From Gari tellinella (taxonomy: Eukaryota; Mollusca; Bivalvia; Cardiida; Psammobiidae), in the NCBI GenBank assembly GCA_922989275.2, contig OV277857.1:49329083-49393082 (forward strand): DNA of 64,000 nt. Direction: 5' to 3'. The position numbers were made by a program, and so were the translations under genes. Every line of letters starts with the position of its first letter. Position 1 is the first letter of the stretch. Below the pieces are notes generated by a model that was not told the origin of the DNA, searched no databases, and saw nothing but the letters and a program-made list of their open reading frames with translations. Below are positions 34,573 to 46,220 of this stretch, in pieces.

Positions 34573-37500
34573 CTGTCAGTTACATGTATCGATGTAGATT
34601 GGTAGATTATGTTGATATTTAATATTTTGTGTTCGGTTACGCAGCGCATCAACAGGTAATAAATAAAAGAATGTGCCTGCTTGGAACGGGAACGCCGGGT
34701 GCTGCCAGCGGTAGAATCAGGCGTAGATAATTCACTGCAAGTCCCCATTATACATACGGGCTATTCGCAATTACATAATTAACACATGGATGCAGTGTGT
34801 AATATTAGCTATCGACATGGTCTCTGGAGTGTGTTTACATCTAAGCTATCTTCATTCTGAATGGCTACTTAACATTCGGGTGTTTACGTAGAAATCACTC
34901 CGCTGTCGGTTCTACCTGGATGGACTATGTTTTATCCGCCAGTAGCCAGTAGGCGGTAAATGGGCGATTGGCAATAGCAATCGTACTAATTCTAATAGCC
35001 CTTACTCTCAAGACGAAAAGGCCACAAGCTTGATTAATGCGTATACATGCGTATATAAACAACCATTATCGTTATCATCACAAAAAACATCGATTACACA
35101 TGGTTGTTAAGGCTTTTAACGAATAGTGCAAAAACACGGCCACAATCTTTCCCCAAAAAGAAGGTATTTTGGTGTTTTTGATGTAAAGTTTTTGTTCACC
35201 TCGAGGGAGCCTTCAATCTGCTGTATAAAAACGGAGTCAGCTTGATTTATCCTTTTAAATCCACAGCCAGATGCCATTTTCTCATGATGTTGTGTAGCGT
35301 TTGAGTGAATAAGGTAAACAAAAGGCCACAAGCTTTTTCTGAAAAAATATTTTTGGGTTTTAGCAGTAGAACTGTTGTGTGCCGTGATAGCTACGTGAAG
35401 GACGAAGTTGGTAAACTACACTGGCATACGGGTTGTAAACAACCCGTAGGCCAAAAACAACCCGTAGGCCAAAAAGTACTAATGAATCACACGATATTCC
35501 AAAAACCCTAATAACCGATAGAACAAGCGGCTTTACACCCTGTGTCGATTACATCGTGTCGATTTTTAATGCAGCGTTAAATTTCATCTAACACAGTGTG
35601 TGCGCCCTTTACCTTTAGGCATTATTTGATATTTACGTTTGATCATCAATTTTCCGCCGCTGTCGTATGCTTAGGTCGATAGTATAAATCGGTATAGAAA
35701 CAATTTTTTTTAACAATTTCAAAACCCTGTGGATTTTCTCCTAAACGCGATGTTGCATAAATAGTTTTGGATTTTATTAGAAAATGTTTCAAAAATAGTG
35801 TGTTCAAAAATTAATTGACTACATGGGCTATGTATTGTGTAAGATGGCACAATATAAGAGCAAGTAAAACACATTTTTTATGAAATAGGAGAAACCATTT
35901 TGCAACATAAATTATGCCAATCTGTAGAACGAATAATTGTTATTATTCACGTGTAAGTTTATTATTTTCGTAAAGCAGGTTGATTTGTAAATAAAAAACT
36001 AAAATGCAAACTTCGCATTGACAGACTCCGGCTTTTATTCAACCAATGGCTACGTCTCCTTGCGGAAAAGAAAATTTGATTTATTCTGTTTTCATAAAAG
36101 CGTGAGCTATTCCATTAATTATCGTCACGTGCAATTTCATTTTGCACGCTGCGTCGAATTCCACGTGCATTTTTATGTTTTTATTTGTTTGGGCACTGGA
36201 CCGTGAAGATGCCACGCTTTTTAAGAATTGAATATCGAGTTACAATTGCATTTTTGTTTATAATATCTGGTGAAAATCTGGTTGAAAACAAACCAGGAAT
36301 AAACTAACAAATTACATTTTTATACATGCACACTTATAAGTGTCGCTTAGTGTACATGTCGGTGTTCTTTTTTGTTTTAGCTACAGCGATTTGAAAAAGG
36401 TATGTCAAACTTGGACCTTTTTCAAATTTTACCCATTCAGTGTACAAGCTTCAGTAATATCTATTTCAAAACAAAACAAAAATGGTAATTTGGGGTTTCT
36501 TTATTTATTTCATGTCCACGGTGGTATTTTCACATAATTATATAAACCAAATTTAGACAAAGTAGGCACCAGGTTTAAACAATATGGATCCTTGAATATC
36601 AAAAATATTCTTTTTTTAATTGCATGGTTTTATTAGATTTTTTATTTTATGAAAAAAAAGGAAAAAAATTTGAAAATTAAACAGTTCCATTATTAAACTT
36701 TTTCTTATATTCTACCAGATGAAAGCCCATGCTAAGGCAGCTCAAAATATGAAAAGAAATTGAAAGGTCAATGTTGGAAAGTTTGGGTTATTAAAGTAAA
36801 AAGACGTTAACTCCGCCCCTGTAACCAAATAACATAGCTAGATCTATACTGCGCGGATAATATAGTTATCAAATTCACTTCGGGATTTTACTAGGGAAAA
36901 ATACTTTTAAGTACATCCAAGTACTTTTTCTTATCCTCAATCGGGGTTTTAATTCATGCAACGGTGCAAGCAATCGTCAAGTGTGAACGCTAATACCGTA
37001 TTCTTAACCGACACGGACCATATAGAAATCAGGAGCCGAGAGGCACCATATGGGATATTTATGGTTTTGGAGCCAATACTCGGAGCTTAAGTTGGAACCG
37101 GACAGAAGCTGAGGATTACTGGTGTTTTGTGATTGTTTTTCTATCATTAGCGCTATTTACTAGTAATTTCAGTGATTATTCTGTAAAGTTTCTGTTCACA
37201 AGTTTCAAGTTGTTTCTTGTTTGGTTTGTTGTATAGACTTCGAGCTACTGAAGACCCCCCTCCCCCAATGTGGGGACTTTTGACCACCATACTTTTCTGA
37301 AACCTCATGGTCTTCTGAGTACATTCTGATTTTCTGCCCTTTGTACGTTGGGGCTTTACCCGATCAGAGCAAATTGAAATGACCTCCCCTTTGTGAAAAT
37401 TAAATTCTGATAGATTATGTATTGATGACTTCTTTTAGTTGCAAAATAGCTGGTCTTCACAAATATCACCATTGTTTTTATCGATACACACTATTCATCA

Positions 37501-38340
37501 CAATAATCGATCTAAACGAGTGTTTTCCATACTTTTTTACTGAATTATCTCCCCTTGAAAATATCAAATACCATAAACATTAGCTAATTCATAGTTTTAT
37601 TACATTTAAAGCTTATTTGAAAACCTAGTTTTTCTTTAAATTATGATAAAATATTCAACTGGGTATAGTGAGGGTGTTTTCTAGCATACATTAAATATAT
37701 TTTCGCGGAAAATATCGTCTTAAATTATGAAATAACAAAAATACCGACAAAGACATACATACTGTGAATAACAGTAAGAAATAAAATGAGGATAATTAGG
37801 CAGTCATGGATCATGGAAACTGATTACCATAGAACATCATGATGATGGGGGTGTGCACAAGTTATTATGGTCTAACGATTCTAATTAGGGTCTACCGATA
37901 TACAGAGTTATCCCAATTTCTGTCATGAGTGAACTCCCCTGATAACTGTTGAGTAGCTTTCGGTTTAAGATCACGCAATATTGACTGTGTAACGACTTAG
38001 AAATGAATATTGAAGTCGGTTTAAATTACTGTTGCACAGTAAAAAGTCCACCTCTGGCATTGCATTTACCTATCTTTAAACTAAAACTGAAAAAAAAATA
38101 CTGATTTAATTCACACTTGAGCAATGTGATGTTTTATACTTTAAATGTAAAACGTACTTTCAGATACAGTTGAATTTATTCTAGTTACCATTTCCAAAGG
38201 GAGTGTGAGCGTAATAAAGATTAAAAGAAAGGGAATAATAAAGTTGCATGTGGATTCTTCTTTTCTTTCTGCTTTACTTATGTCCTAAATAAAGCAGTCA
38301 ATGTCTTAAGCGATCTATTTTAGTGACTGCTTAACGCTTT
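34573..38340. other. Long interval without a recognised gene
   Basis: A minus-strand open frame at 35116-35331 has a good start context at 35277 (AAAATGGCA; MASGCGFKRINQADSVFIQQ) and a possible donor (GAG|GTGAAC), but no family was recognised. Two 17-18-bp units CAACCCGTAGGCCAAAAA stand in tandem at about 35439-35475. The repeat at 36410-36770 is listed separately. The remainder is AT-rich and plain. Confidence 0.4.
36410..36770 (+). repeat. Dispersed ~350-bp repeat, copy 1
   Basis: It shares GGTAATTTGGGGTTTCTTTA, TATTTCATGTCCACGGTGGT and a tail (TTCTACCAGATGAAAGCC... CTCAAAATATGAAAAGAAAT) with 49870-50170, at roughly 70-75% by eye, same orientation. No coding content. Confidence 0.6.
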
Positions 38341-38344
38341 GCCT

Positions 38345-38408
38345 GCTGATTGCGACTAGATGGGAGCCGCGTAACACGGCGTCTGATCTGGATCCAGACT
38401 GTTTGACA
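38345..38408. repeat. Family A hairpin fragment and empty-site paralogue
   Basis: GGGAGCCGCGTAACACGGCG continues directly into TCTGATCTGGATCCAGACTG. The 1.15-kb fold-back element at 22335 interrupts the same string at TAACACGG in another copy. Confidence 0.65.
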
Positions 38409-38740
38409 CTCATCTTTATGTTTATGTACTTAAAATGTACAAACCAAAATTTCACAACTTTGCAGACCACAATTTCAAAGCAAACGATATCACCGCAAGA
38501 TAAGAGCCAATATGGGTTATATTGTAATATTATATTTCTTTAATTCTAGTACATTACACAACTGTCATTGTGTAAGGCGATTTAAAAATGATGTGAAGTT
38601 GGCTACTTTTACTTAATATTATAATATTAATGAATTAAATGAAAATAATGGATGTTCACTTAAGAATAAAATGAGCAAGTAAATAGTGTGCTAAATGACA
38701 AACTATGTATCTGGATCAAATCCGTTTGTAACTGCAAGGA

Positions 38741-39389
38741 GGCATTCGCGTTGAGACCAAGCTGTCAGTGTACCGGGCAGTGGTTCTACATGTAACCACC
38801 TTGCTGTATGCCAGTGAAACATGGACAGTTTATGCGTGTTATGCCAGACAACAACTCAACCACTTCCACAGAAGCACTCTTCGCAAGCTTCTTGGTATTA
38901 GATGGCAAGACAAGGTTCCTGACACTGAAGTTCTCAAAAGAGCAAAACTCCCAACTGTACATATGCTCCTTCAACAGTCACAGATGCGCTGGACAGGTAA
39001 CGTGTGTCGCATGTCAGATGAGCGACTCCCAAAGCAGCTCTTATACGGAGAGCTCTCCACTGGTAAAAGGAAAATTGGCAGCCAGAAAATAACGGTTCAA
39101 AGACTGCATGAAGGCTTCGCTTCGCAAGATGGACCTTCACACAGACACTTGGGAAGATCTGGCTCAGAACCGCCCTGCATGGAGATCAGCTGTGAGGAAA
39201 GGCTTGGTTGAAGCAGAGACAAGTAGGTTAGAGCATGCCAGGAAGAAACGTATGGACCGGAAGGCTCGAGAAGCCAGTACCTGAACAACACCATCCGACA
39301 ACGTGTGTATCTACTGTGGACGTACCTTTGGTGACAGGATAGGCCTTATTAGCCACATACGCAATCATCCCAGAAACTCAACAACTTGA
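38741..39389 (+). pseudogene. 5'-truncated LINE: reverse transcriptase C-terminus with zinc finger
   Basis: This is the distal part of an endonuclease-reverse transcriptase polyprotein: LYASETWTVY, LRKLLGIRWQDKVPDTEVL and QMRWTGNVCRM, the thumb/connection block typical of the LINEs often annotated in invertebrates as craniofacial-development-protein-2-like. A frameshift near 39066-39095 moves the frame to KASLRKMDLHTDTWEDLAQN. A stop at about 39283 precedes a C-terminal C2H2 finger (CIYCGRTFGDRIGLISHIRNH). Everything upstream (endonuclease, RT palm) is absent, as expected from 5' truncation. Confidence 0.85.
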
Positions 39390-40194
39390 AGGTGTGGTCA
39401 TGTTCGCATGGCGATGGACGAACAGCACAGGTCTGCCACATCACATTACAAAGGAACGTGACATTACGTAACCCAACACAGCAGTCCTACATAGCAAGAC
39501 ATAAGCGCCATTAACACTCCGAGCATGATTTGAGCCCCGTTCTCACTGTCCCAGATTTGGTGATCGGAGAGTCCCGGTTTAGCAAACCGGCAGTCGCCGG
39601 GAGTCACCAGGAGTTCAACCTTTGCGACGCCCAGGACGATCTGGGATCGACCGTGTTCATCTGGCTGCCACCGGCTAACAGCCCCGGATGCTTTAAAATG
39701 TTTAATACAACCGGGGGTCACCGGGAGTCACCAGAACCGGCTTATTCCTGGGAACACCGGTGTAACGCAGGGAAATGCCGGAGCAACGCCATTATAATGC
39801 ACTCCCCTGATCATTGAGCCACTTTGCCTACAATATTGAGCACTGCTAACATATGGCGCAGTCAAATGCAGCCGCAGTACCGACTCAGACCCTTCAAAGG
39901 TATCCATTTTAACCCCTGGGTGGAGAGGAGCAATTCGCGGTACATGTCTTGCTTTAAAACATTCATGTACATCATCGGGGATTCAGAAAATATCACCTAG
40001 TCAGACCGCTGGTCCGGCGGAGGATCGAACTCACGACCCCTGGTCACCAAAATCAAGGATAGAAAGGTATTTTCCTCTTTTTTCCATTGTGGTCCCCGAT
40101 TTATGAGCGATTTCTGAAAAAAAAACTTTTGCCGACAATTGTGATCCAAGTGAGACGTCGATTAACTCCGTACATCCAAACATACGCTTTCTGC

Positions 40195-40946
40195 ACCCAC
40201 ATTTACCAAGAGGAATTTATAGTCAGCGTCCACAAGGGCAATCAGAACTATTGAATTTGTTTAACCTTTATAGTTAAAGTACAGCGATCCACCACCCTTC
40301 GACTGTTTGATGTCCATGTGTTTTCTATCTAGTGCACCTAGAACATGTGGGAAGTTCCATATTTCCTAGAACTGGCGTGCCTCTTCCAGCCATTTTTCAG
40401 GAGTGGAAAGAGTGGTAACAACCTCTACCATGTATTCCTCGATACAAGCCTTGCATACTTCTTTCATAATGGCTCTTATGGTGTAGTGTGCTACCCTAAA
40501 TTCTTACATTAGTGTAACTGTCCCCTTTTGCAAGGTGCCTCAAAGTTAGTGCAAGTATTATCCTAGGGCTGACGGCTTTTCTTTAACCTTTGCTATCCTC
40601 GGGCGAAGTCTTTCAAGAAGATTCGCGAACAACTGTGCATCTACACTTACACAGTTTCTGAATGCCTCTTGGTTTTCTATCCTTATTTCATTCAGTAATG
40701 TATCATATTGGCCACGAAGCTGTCTTCTATGAAACCAGACTCTCATCCATCATCTCCTCTCTTGCCTCTATTTAGTTTTAACACGACAGAAATATTTTTT
40801 AGAGCACCTCTGTTAATTGCCACCAAAACCAACAACAGATCCTGTCTTCTATCGCTCATTATTGCATCCACAGTCAAAGAAGTTATTAAACAAGACCATA
40901 AACACTGAGAAAATGGAAATGTTTTTTCACACAGATGTGTTTTCAA
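40195..40946 (-). pseudogene. PIF/Harbinger (HARBI1-like, DDE_Tnp_4) transposase relic
   Basis: Read on the minus strand, pieces of the family follow in the right order: FHRRQLRGQYDTLLNEIRIE and FRNCVSVDAQLFANLLERL (N-terminal domain), a KGDSY-like piece, FRVAHYTIRAIMKEVC, TPEKWLEEARQF, then the catalytic-core hallmark WNFPHVLGALDRKHMDIK (first Asp region) and GSLYFNYKG, then VLIALVDADYKFLLVNVG (second Asp region). The remainder with the last acidic residue is missing. At least three frameshifts (about 40745, 40555, 40495) and several stops show it is dead. The Asp-rich core motifs make the family call firm. Confidence 0.85.
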
Positions 40947-40975
40947 TTTAATTATCCGCCTGAAATTAAAATAAA

Positions 40976-41515
40976 ACCCGTACTGAGCCGTACTACTCCG
41001 ATCTAGAACTTAAGTGACCGTGTCAGTCCGTGTCAAGACGTATTAATCCGGCACTGTCCGTGTTGAAACGTATCGGACCGTAGACGTCCTGTTTGAACCG
41101 TATACGTCCGTTTTCGTGTACTTAGTATCCCCGTACACAGCCGCAGAAAGCCGTATTGAACCGTACTTAACCCGTACTGGTCCGTACCAATCCGTACTGT
41201 GACGCTCTGCCAGGTGTCTACGGACCAGTACGGGTTAGAACGGTTTAGCTACGTTTTGGTACGGATTTATACGGGTTCGATACGGTTTAGCACGGACAAG
41301 TACGGAGTTTTATCCGTACTGGTTTTTTGAACATGTTCAAAAAACCAGTACGGTGTGGAACCACACCTACGGATGATCAAGGTTCAGGCACGGGCCTGTA
41401 CGAGCTTTTACGGACCATTACGGATACTGCCGGATTGAATCCGTAGCCGTCCGGGAGGCTCATCCGTGAATGTGTGACCTAGGCATTACCGGCACGTCCG
41501 TGGCAGGTCCGTGAA
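40976..41515. repeat. Inverted array of CCGTAC words with a 40-bp perfect palindrome
   Basis: From 40976 to about 41216 the word CCGTA(C/T) and variants recur every 10-15 bp; from about 41221 to 41515 the word is inverted (GTACGG). The two halves meet near 41218. At 41314-41353 lies a perfect palindrome with arms CCGTACTGGTTTTTTGAACA. The array ends 30 bp from the transposase relic's start codon side. It may be the transposase's own subterminal array or a separate nested fold-back element. Confidence 0.8.
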
Positions 41516-42796
41516 CAACCAAGGTGTTAGAGGCATAGAAATGGATTTCTTCTTTTTTTTTAACAAAAATGCAATTTTCTGCATTTCAGTTTTAGAGTTT
41601 GCATTTCGTCAGCGTTTAAATAGGAAATAATATCATCTTCTCTATTGTATAGAGTAAATATAATACATAAAACGAAGTTACTCTTTCTAAATAAATGGCT
41701 TCATGCTTAAATTTTTATGTACACTTCAAACAGTATGGAGCCAGATAGACGCCGGGCAAACTGTTTGCCACTCAAATTAAAATGAAGTTTGAACAGTCTA
41801 CAACATTATAGTGTTCTACTTTATTGTATTACGTTTGCATTTCATCTCATTTACCCTGAAAGACAAAAGAGAACTGATGCTTATTCATGTTCGCCCCGGT
41901 TTAAGTCCTTTCCGGCGAACACCGGGTAACGTCGGCACGTCACCTTTGAACAACCGGGGTATGACGGGACGCCACCAGTGGTCACCGGGATACCACCAGC
42001 GATGACCGGGTTACACCGTGTAATACCGGGATTAACCGGGAACAGGCCGGCTCTACACCATAATTACACCGGGCCAAACTGGGAACAAACCGGGATAGTC
42101 AGGGGAGATCCGGCTTCATAGCCGGTTGTCCACCGGGGGAGACACCGGGAATATGAGAACGCAATATTTTTTTTTTATGAAAAACGTCCCAGTTCACCCC
42201 GGTTCACTGGTTATCTTTTACCGGGACCTACACCGTGACAGTGAGAACGGTGCTTAATTTCTTTTACAAGCCGATTAATGATGAAATGCATATCTGGGTA
42301 CTGTTATCCACATGATAGATCTACTGCCGTAATGAAAACACAAATCTACTTGCGTTACTTGAACATGAGTTTTTGACTACTGTACCCGCATTATGTTTTT
42401 GATACAGATCACAATAATAAATAAATAAATAAGTAAATAAATTAAGATAAAAAAGTTAAAGCACCTGGTTTGGTTGATGACTTTTGATTAACGCTTTCAA
42501 CACTGAACACCAGTAATGATGACTATTGCAAACAATTTTATCCAGATCATGCTGTACAGAAATTGGATTCATAGAATCTATCTCTTCGCATAAGGACATA
42601 AGGATGCTTCTACACTGTCTTAAGAATTCTGAATGCATGCAGACGATGGCGTGAAGCAAAGGTAACTTAATAAAGCAGGGTGAAAATCATGCTGAAAGGT
42701 CCTAAAGCAAGGTTAAGATTTACTTTCAGTAATTTTTCACTGATGCCTATGGGGAAGAAGGTTTGATATGTAAAGTAGACTGAGACAATAAAGAGA

Positions 42797-42844
42797 ATGA
42801 GAGGAAGAGAGAGTGAGAGAGAGATAAATAGAGACAGAGACAGA

Positions 42845-42895
<51 letters not shown>

Positions 42896-42907
42896 ATAGA
42901 GAGGAAA
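42797..42907 (+). repeat. (GA)n microsatellite
   Basis: GA-rich run with interruptions, purest at 42841-42888. The minus-strand Leu/Ser open frame over it is a product of the repeat. Confidence 0.95.
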
Positions 42908-43231
42908 AGAGGAGACATGTGCAGAGAGAGAATTATGAGATCCTGCAAGATTAAATGGTGGAACTAGAAACCACGTTGATTGACGAAATATTTGACGATG
43001 TTAACGATGATAACGATCATAACCCAACTTAAAAAGTTCTGTTTGCTATTGAATCGATATGAGCATGTACATTCAGATCCCTTTTTGGGAAACTTGGTGA
43101 TGATCATTTGAAAGATTATTGCTGTACAAAATGCTCAAATTGACCAAGTAGGATAATGTGTACATGTATTCATCTTTTGAAAAAAAGAGAAAGCGGAAAT
43201 GAAGAACAGGGCATGGGAAATGACTCGTCAT

Positions 43232-43297
43232 CTCAGTGCAATACAATCGTAACTCAATACGAATTTATATATTGAGTTACATTTGTATTGGGCTGAG
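43232..43297. repeat. 66-bp inverted repeat
   Basis: CTCAGTGCAATACAATCGTA and ACTCAATA pair with TATTGAGT and TACATTTGTATTGGGCTGAG around CGAATTTA. Confidence 0.8.
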
Positions 43298-44537
43298 GCA
43301 ACGAGTACTATCCGATAACTGAAATGAGTTTTTCAAGGCAATGTTGTTTTACACAACTTAGGTTAAAATCCCATGGAAGCAAATCTTGTTTGCTAGTATG
43401 TAGTATCTAAATCATTACCAAAACACGCTTTTCAATCTAATGTGTTTCTTGTTTTGCCCGAAATGGAGGCAATTACCTTACTCACATGAAAACTTTTTAA
43501 AAGAAACGATCAACTTGAGTGCTTTTCACTTGGTAATGTTGTAAAATAACATGTAATTGGCAACAAAAGGCCTATGTTAATATGCAACTAACAATATACA
43601 TGTACATATATATCATAAAACTGCTTTTTTACCCTAAATCAAGGGCAGACAATTCAAACAAAAGAAGAGTTTTAGTTGCAAACATTATCCTATTCTATCA
43701 ATTATGTATAAATCCAGAATTTCTAGTTAAGATTTATAAATTGAAGTGTCCTTTTCAGCCCCCAAAAATGTTCGACATAGTAACAATATGACAGAAATTA
43801 AAAAAGGGAGGTAATTTTTTTTTTTAATTTCACTCAAAGACTGTGCTTTTATAAGCCAAGGGTTATATATTTGGTTTGTGAATATATAAGGCTTTCATGT
43901 TAAGAATATTTCATGATTAGAATGTGTTTCTATGATGTATATATTCAACATTTATAAAGGGAAAAACTGATTTGTTTTGTATTAAAATTGCATTTTGTTC
44001 TTTAAAGGGGAGATAACTTGACTAAATGATGAGTTATGTCCATTTTTTTTTGCATTTTTACTTTCAGTTGGATAATGTCACATAAATGAATCACTTTGTG
44101 TTAGATATGTAAGTTTATAAAAAAATTTATATTAGTGCAACAACTACACATAAAATTACGTATTTATCCATTTATGCAAGGGGAGGTAATCTTCAAAGTC
44201 AGATTTCTGACCAAAGCCCCAACGCTCAAAGTGCAGAAAATAGGATCTGAACCTACAGACCCTGCACTTTCAGAAAAACATAGTGACCAAAAGTCCCCCT
44301 ATGGTGGGAGGGTTCACATTATTGGCCAGTAGCCTAGTATATCCGTTTATAAAAACCGAGTATTATCGATAGAAATATTTTCGAAAAGGCGCTTGCCTTT
44401 TTATATGCATTCAGAAACAAACAATGTATTCAATTGGACTGTACAATACATCCTTTTCAGTATTGTACTTCTATATACTATCCACCTTTCCTTTCAACTT
44501 TAAAAATACCAACGATCTACAAAAACCAGCCGAATAA

Positions 44538-45185
44538 ATCAAACAGTTTACCGTAAACCACCATAAACACAATGACAACACATATATACATATAAGCTCT
44601 CTAAATGTTCGCGGATTGGCTAACAAGGAAAAACGTGAAAAAATATTTACATGGATCAAAGATCAAGCAATATTAACTATTTTCTTACAAGAAACACATA
44701 GTTCAACAGAACTAAAGACATTTGGGAAAAGCAGTGGGGATCAAAAGCATATTTTAGTGGAATTAGCACTCAAAGTAAAGGCGTAGCTATGCTAATAAAC
44801 AATAACCTGAATAATAACACTATAAATTACCAAGTGTTGATACCAGGTAGGTTACAATCTTTAGAAATAAAAATTAACGACAAAATAATTACACTCATAA
44901 ATATCTATGGACCAAATTCAGACGACACTTTAATTTTTGAAATTCTTGAAAACTATATGAACAACAGTAATGAAAAAACTTTTTTAATAGGAGGAGACTT
45001 CAATACGGTCATAAATGAAAGCATAGATAAGAAAAATGGTAACAAAAACACCCACCCAAAAATACGTCAAAAAATAAATACACTCACTCAAACAAATTCT
45101 CTCATAGATATATGGCGCCAAATGCATCTAAATAAAAAACAATATACATGGCATTCCAACAACAGACCAACCATCTTTTTTAATA
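44538..45185 (+). pseudogene. Endonuclease domain of the second LINE
   Basis: The first frame gives SLNVRGLANKEKREKIFTWI and IFLQETHSS (catalytic Glu). A frameshift near 44715-44740 leads to QSKGVAMLINNNL, then INIYGPN, FLIGGDFNTVI (DFN motif) and QYTWHSNNRPT. These are the early and middle motifs of an L1-type AP endonuclease. The final SDH region is gone, because sequence jumps into the RT at about 45185-45205. Confidence 0.85.
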
Positions 45186-45189
45186 TCAG

Positions 45190-45604
45190 ACAGTTTTTTA
45201 AACTGAGATATTCTATACGGATTCAAAGAATGCAATTCTAAATAATGGACACATCACTGAGTTTTTTCAAAGTAGAAAGAGGGGTAAGACAAGGGTGTCC
45301 TCTATCTCCGTATCTATTTATTATATGCATCGAACTTCTATCGAACGAAATAGAAAGCAACGAAAACATTAAAGGTCAAGTAATAGCAGGTGAAGAATTA
45401 AAAAGAACCATGTTTGCGGACGATGCAACTTTTATAACTGATGGTTCCAAAAAGTCTTTTGAAAACATTATACACACGCTGGACAATTTTAGTTATATCT
45501 CTGGTCTAAGATTGAATTCTACCAAAATGCTACTCGTTACGGATATATTCTACAAGACGTACAAACACAGAATACTTTCAAAACAGAAAATGCACTTGGC
45601 ATAA
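45190..45604 (+). pseudogene. Reverse transcriptase palm of the second LINE
   Basis: FYTDSKNAILNNGHITEFF, then after a one-base shift near 45270 ERGVRQGCPLSPYLF (motif B) and MFADDATFI (motif C, catalytic FADD). Motif A and the fingers are deleted. The stop at 45602-45604 is followed by continuing homology (ITENFAIFFQEFDLTLK) in another frame up to the TTAA insertion. Confidence 0.85.
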
Positions 45605-45680
45605 GTTTTCCACACAGATAAATCAAAGATGATAACAGAAAATTTTGCAATTTTTTTTCAAGAATTTGATTTAACATTAA

Positions 45681-46216
45681 AGCGACTCGCAACCAGATGG
45701 TGCATTAAAAATAGTAATTTGTAAATATGTGTCAAACGCTTATATAAATGGTAAAGAATTAGTTTAGGATAAGAAATTCTGTTTAAAAAAATGTATTTCA
45801 ATAAAAAAAAATATTGGTCTCTGGTGGGATTCGAACCCGGGGCCCGGCATTGGCGGACAGAAGGCAAAATAGGGGAAACCGCTTAGACCAATGGACCACG
45901 GAACTATCCGTTATCTCGGATCGATTTAACGTATTTCAATGTGTAGCGATCGAAAGTGCATACAACTTCGTAATTCGGCTCGTGTTTATGTCTGAGCCCG
46001 TGTAGAGAAGCAACAACAACAACTATATCGTCTACTAGTCGGTATAGAAAAACGATGGAAAATATCCAAAAATCTAAGATTCGGTGACGATTCTTGAGAC
46101 TTTTTTTGGACTGATCATATTTTTTTAATGTCAGAAGCCAAATAATGCCACAAATCTGCTTTTATTTGAGTATTTTATTTTATTTTGACAAGTTAACCAT
46201 CCGGTTGCGAGTCCCT
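45681..46216. mobile_element. TTAA-flanked TIR element with a tRNA-like core (copy 2)
   Basis: 536 bp with TIRs AGCGACTCGCAACCAGAT and, inverted, AGGGACTCGCAACCGGAT, flanked by TTAA at 45677-45680 and 46217-46220. Taking out the element and one TTAA restores an open LINE frame across the junction (EFDLTLK joined to PLETSKVNTLW), direct proof that TTAA is the duplication. Homologous to 3877-4398 over its whole length except the tRNA-like core, which is much more different. Confidence 0.88.
45818..45908 (-). other. tRNA-like segment of copy 2
   Basis: The minus strand shows TGGTCCATTGGTCTAAGCGG (A-box region) and GGTTCGAATCC (B box) with a long variable region, a Leu/Ser-like plan as in copy 1 but a different sequence. 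The arms are too degraded for a functional tRNA. Confidence 0.55.
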
Positions 46217-46220
46217 TTAA

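Larger units (their letters stand above)
39534..42253 (-). mobile_element. 2.7-kb Harbinger-type element with ACCGGG-word ends
   Basis: The ends are inverted, GCCCCGTTCTCACTGTC at the left and, inverted, GCACCGTTCTCACTGTC at the right (42237-42253). Inside both ends, ACCGGG/CCCGGT words recur every 10-25 bp (39580-39780 and 41893-42235). A decayed minus-strand PIF/Harbinger transposase lies between. PIF/Harbinger insertions duplicate a 3-bp TWA; the flanks (TGA left, TTA right) do not show this cleanly. A separate CCGTAC-word array and a family A hairpin relic (about 41730-41775) sit within it. Confidence 0.65.
42254..44537. other. No recognised gene; microsatellite and hairpin
   Basis: Contents: a (GA)n tract at about 42797-42907, a 66-bp inverted repeat at 43232-43297, three GGGAG(G/A)TAA phrases of the kind common in mollusc repeats (43806, 44006, 44180), and a B-box-like string on the minus strand near 44252 (GGTTCAGATCC) without a convincing A box. 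Confidence 0.5.

Noticed and set aside
35116..35331. Possible host first exon (MASGCGFKRINQ...) on the minus strand
   Set aside because: The start context is good, but there is no family match, no supported splice partner and no conservation evidence, so it is recorded only in the interval description.
42667..42948. Leu/Ser-rich membrane-like protein on the minus strand
   Set aside because: It is the translation of a (GA)n microsatellite.
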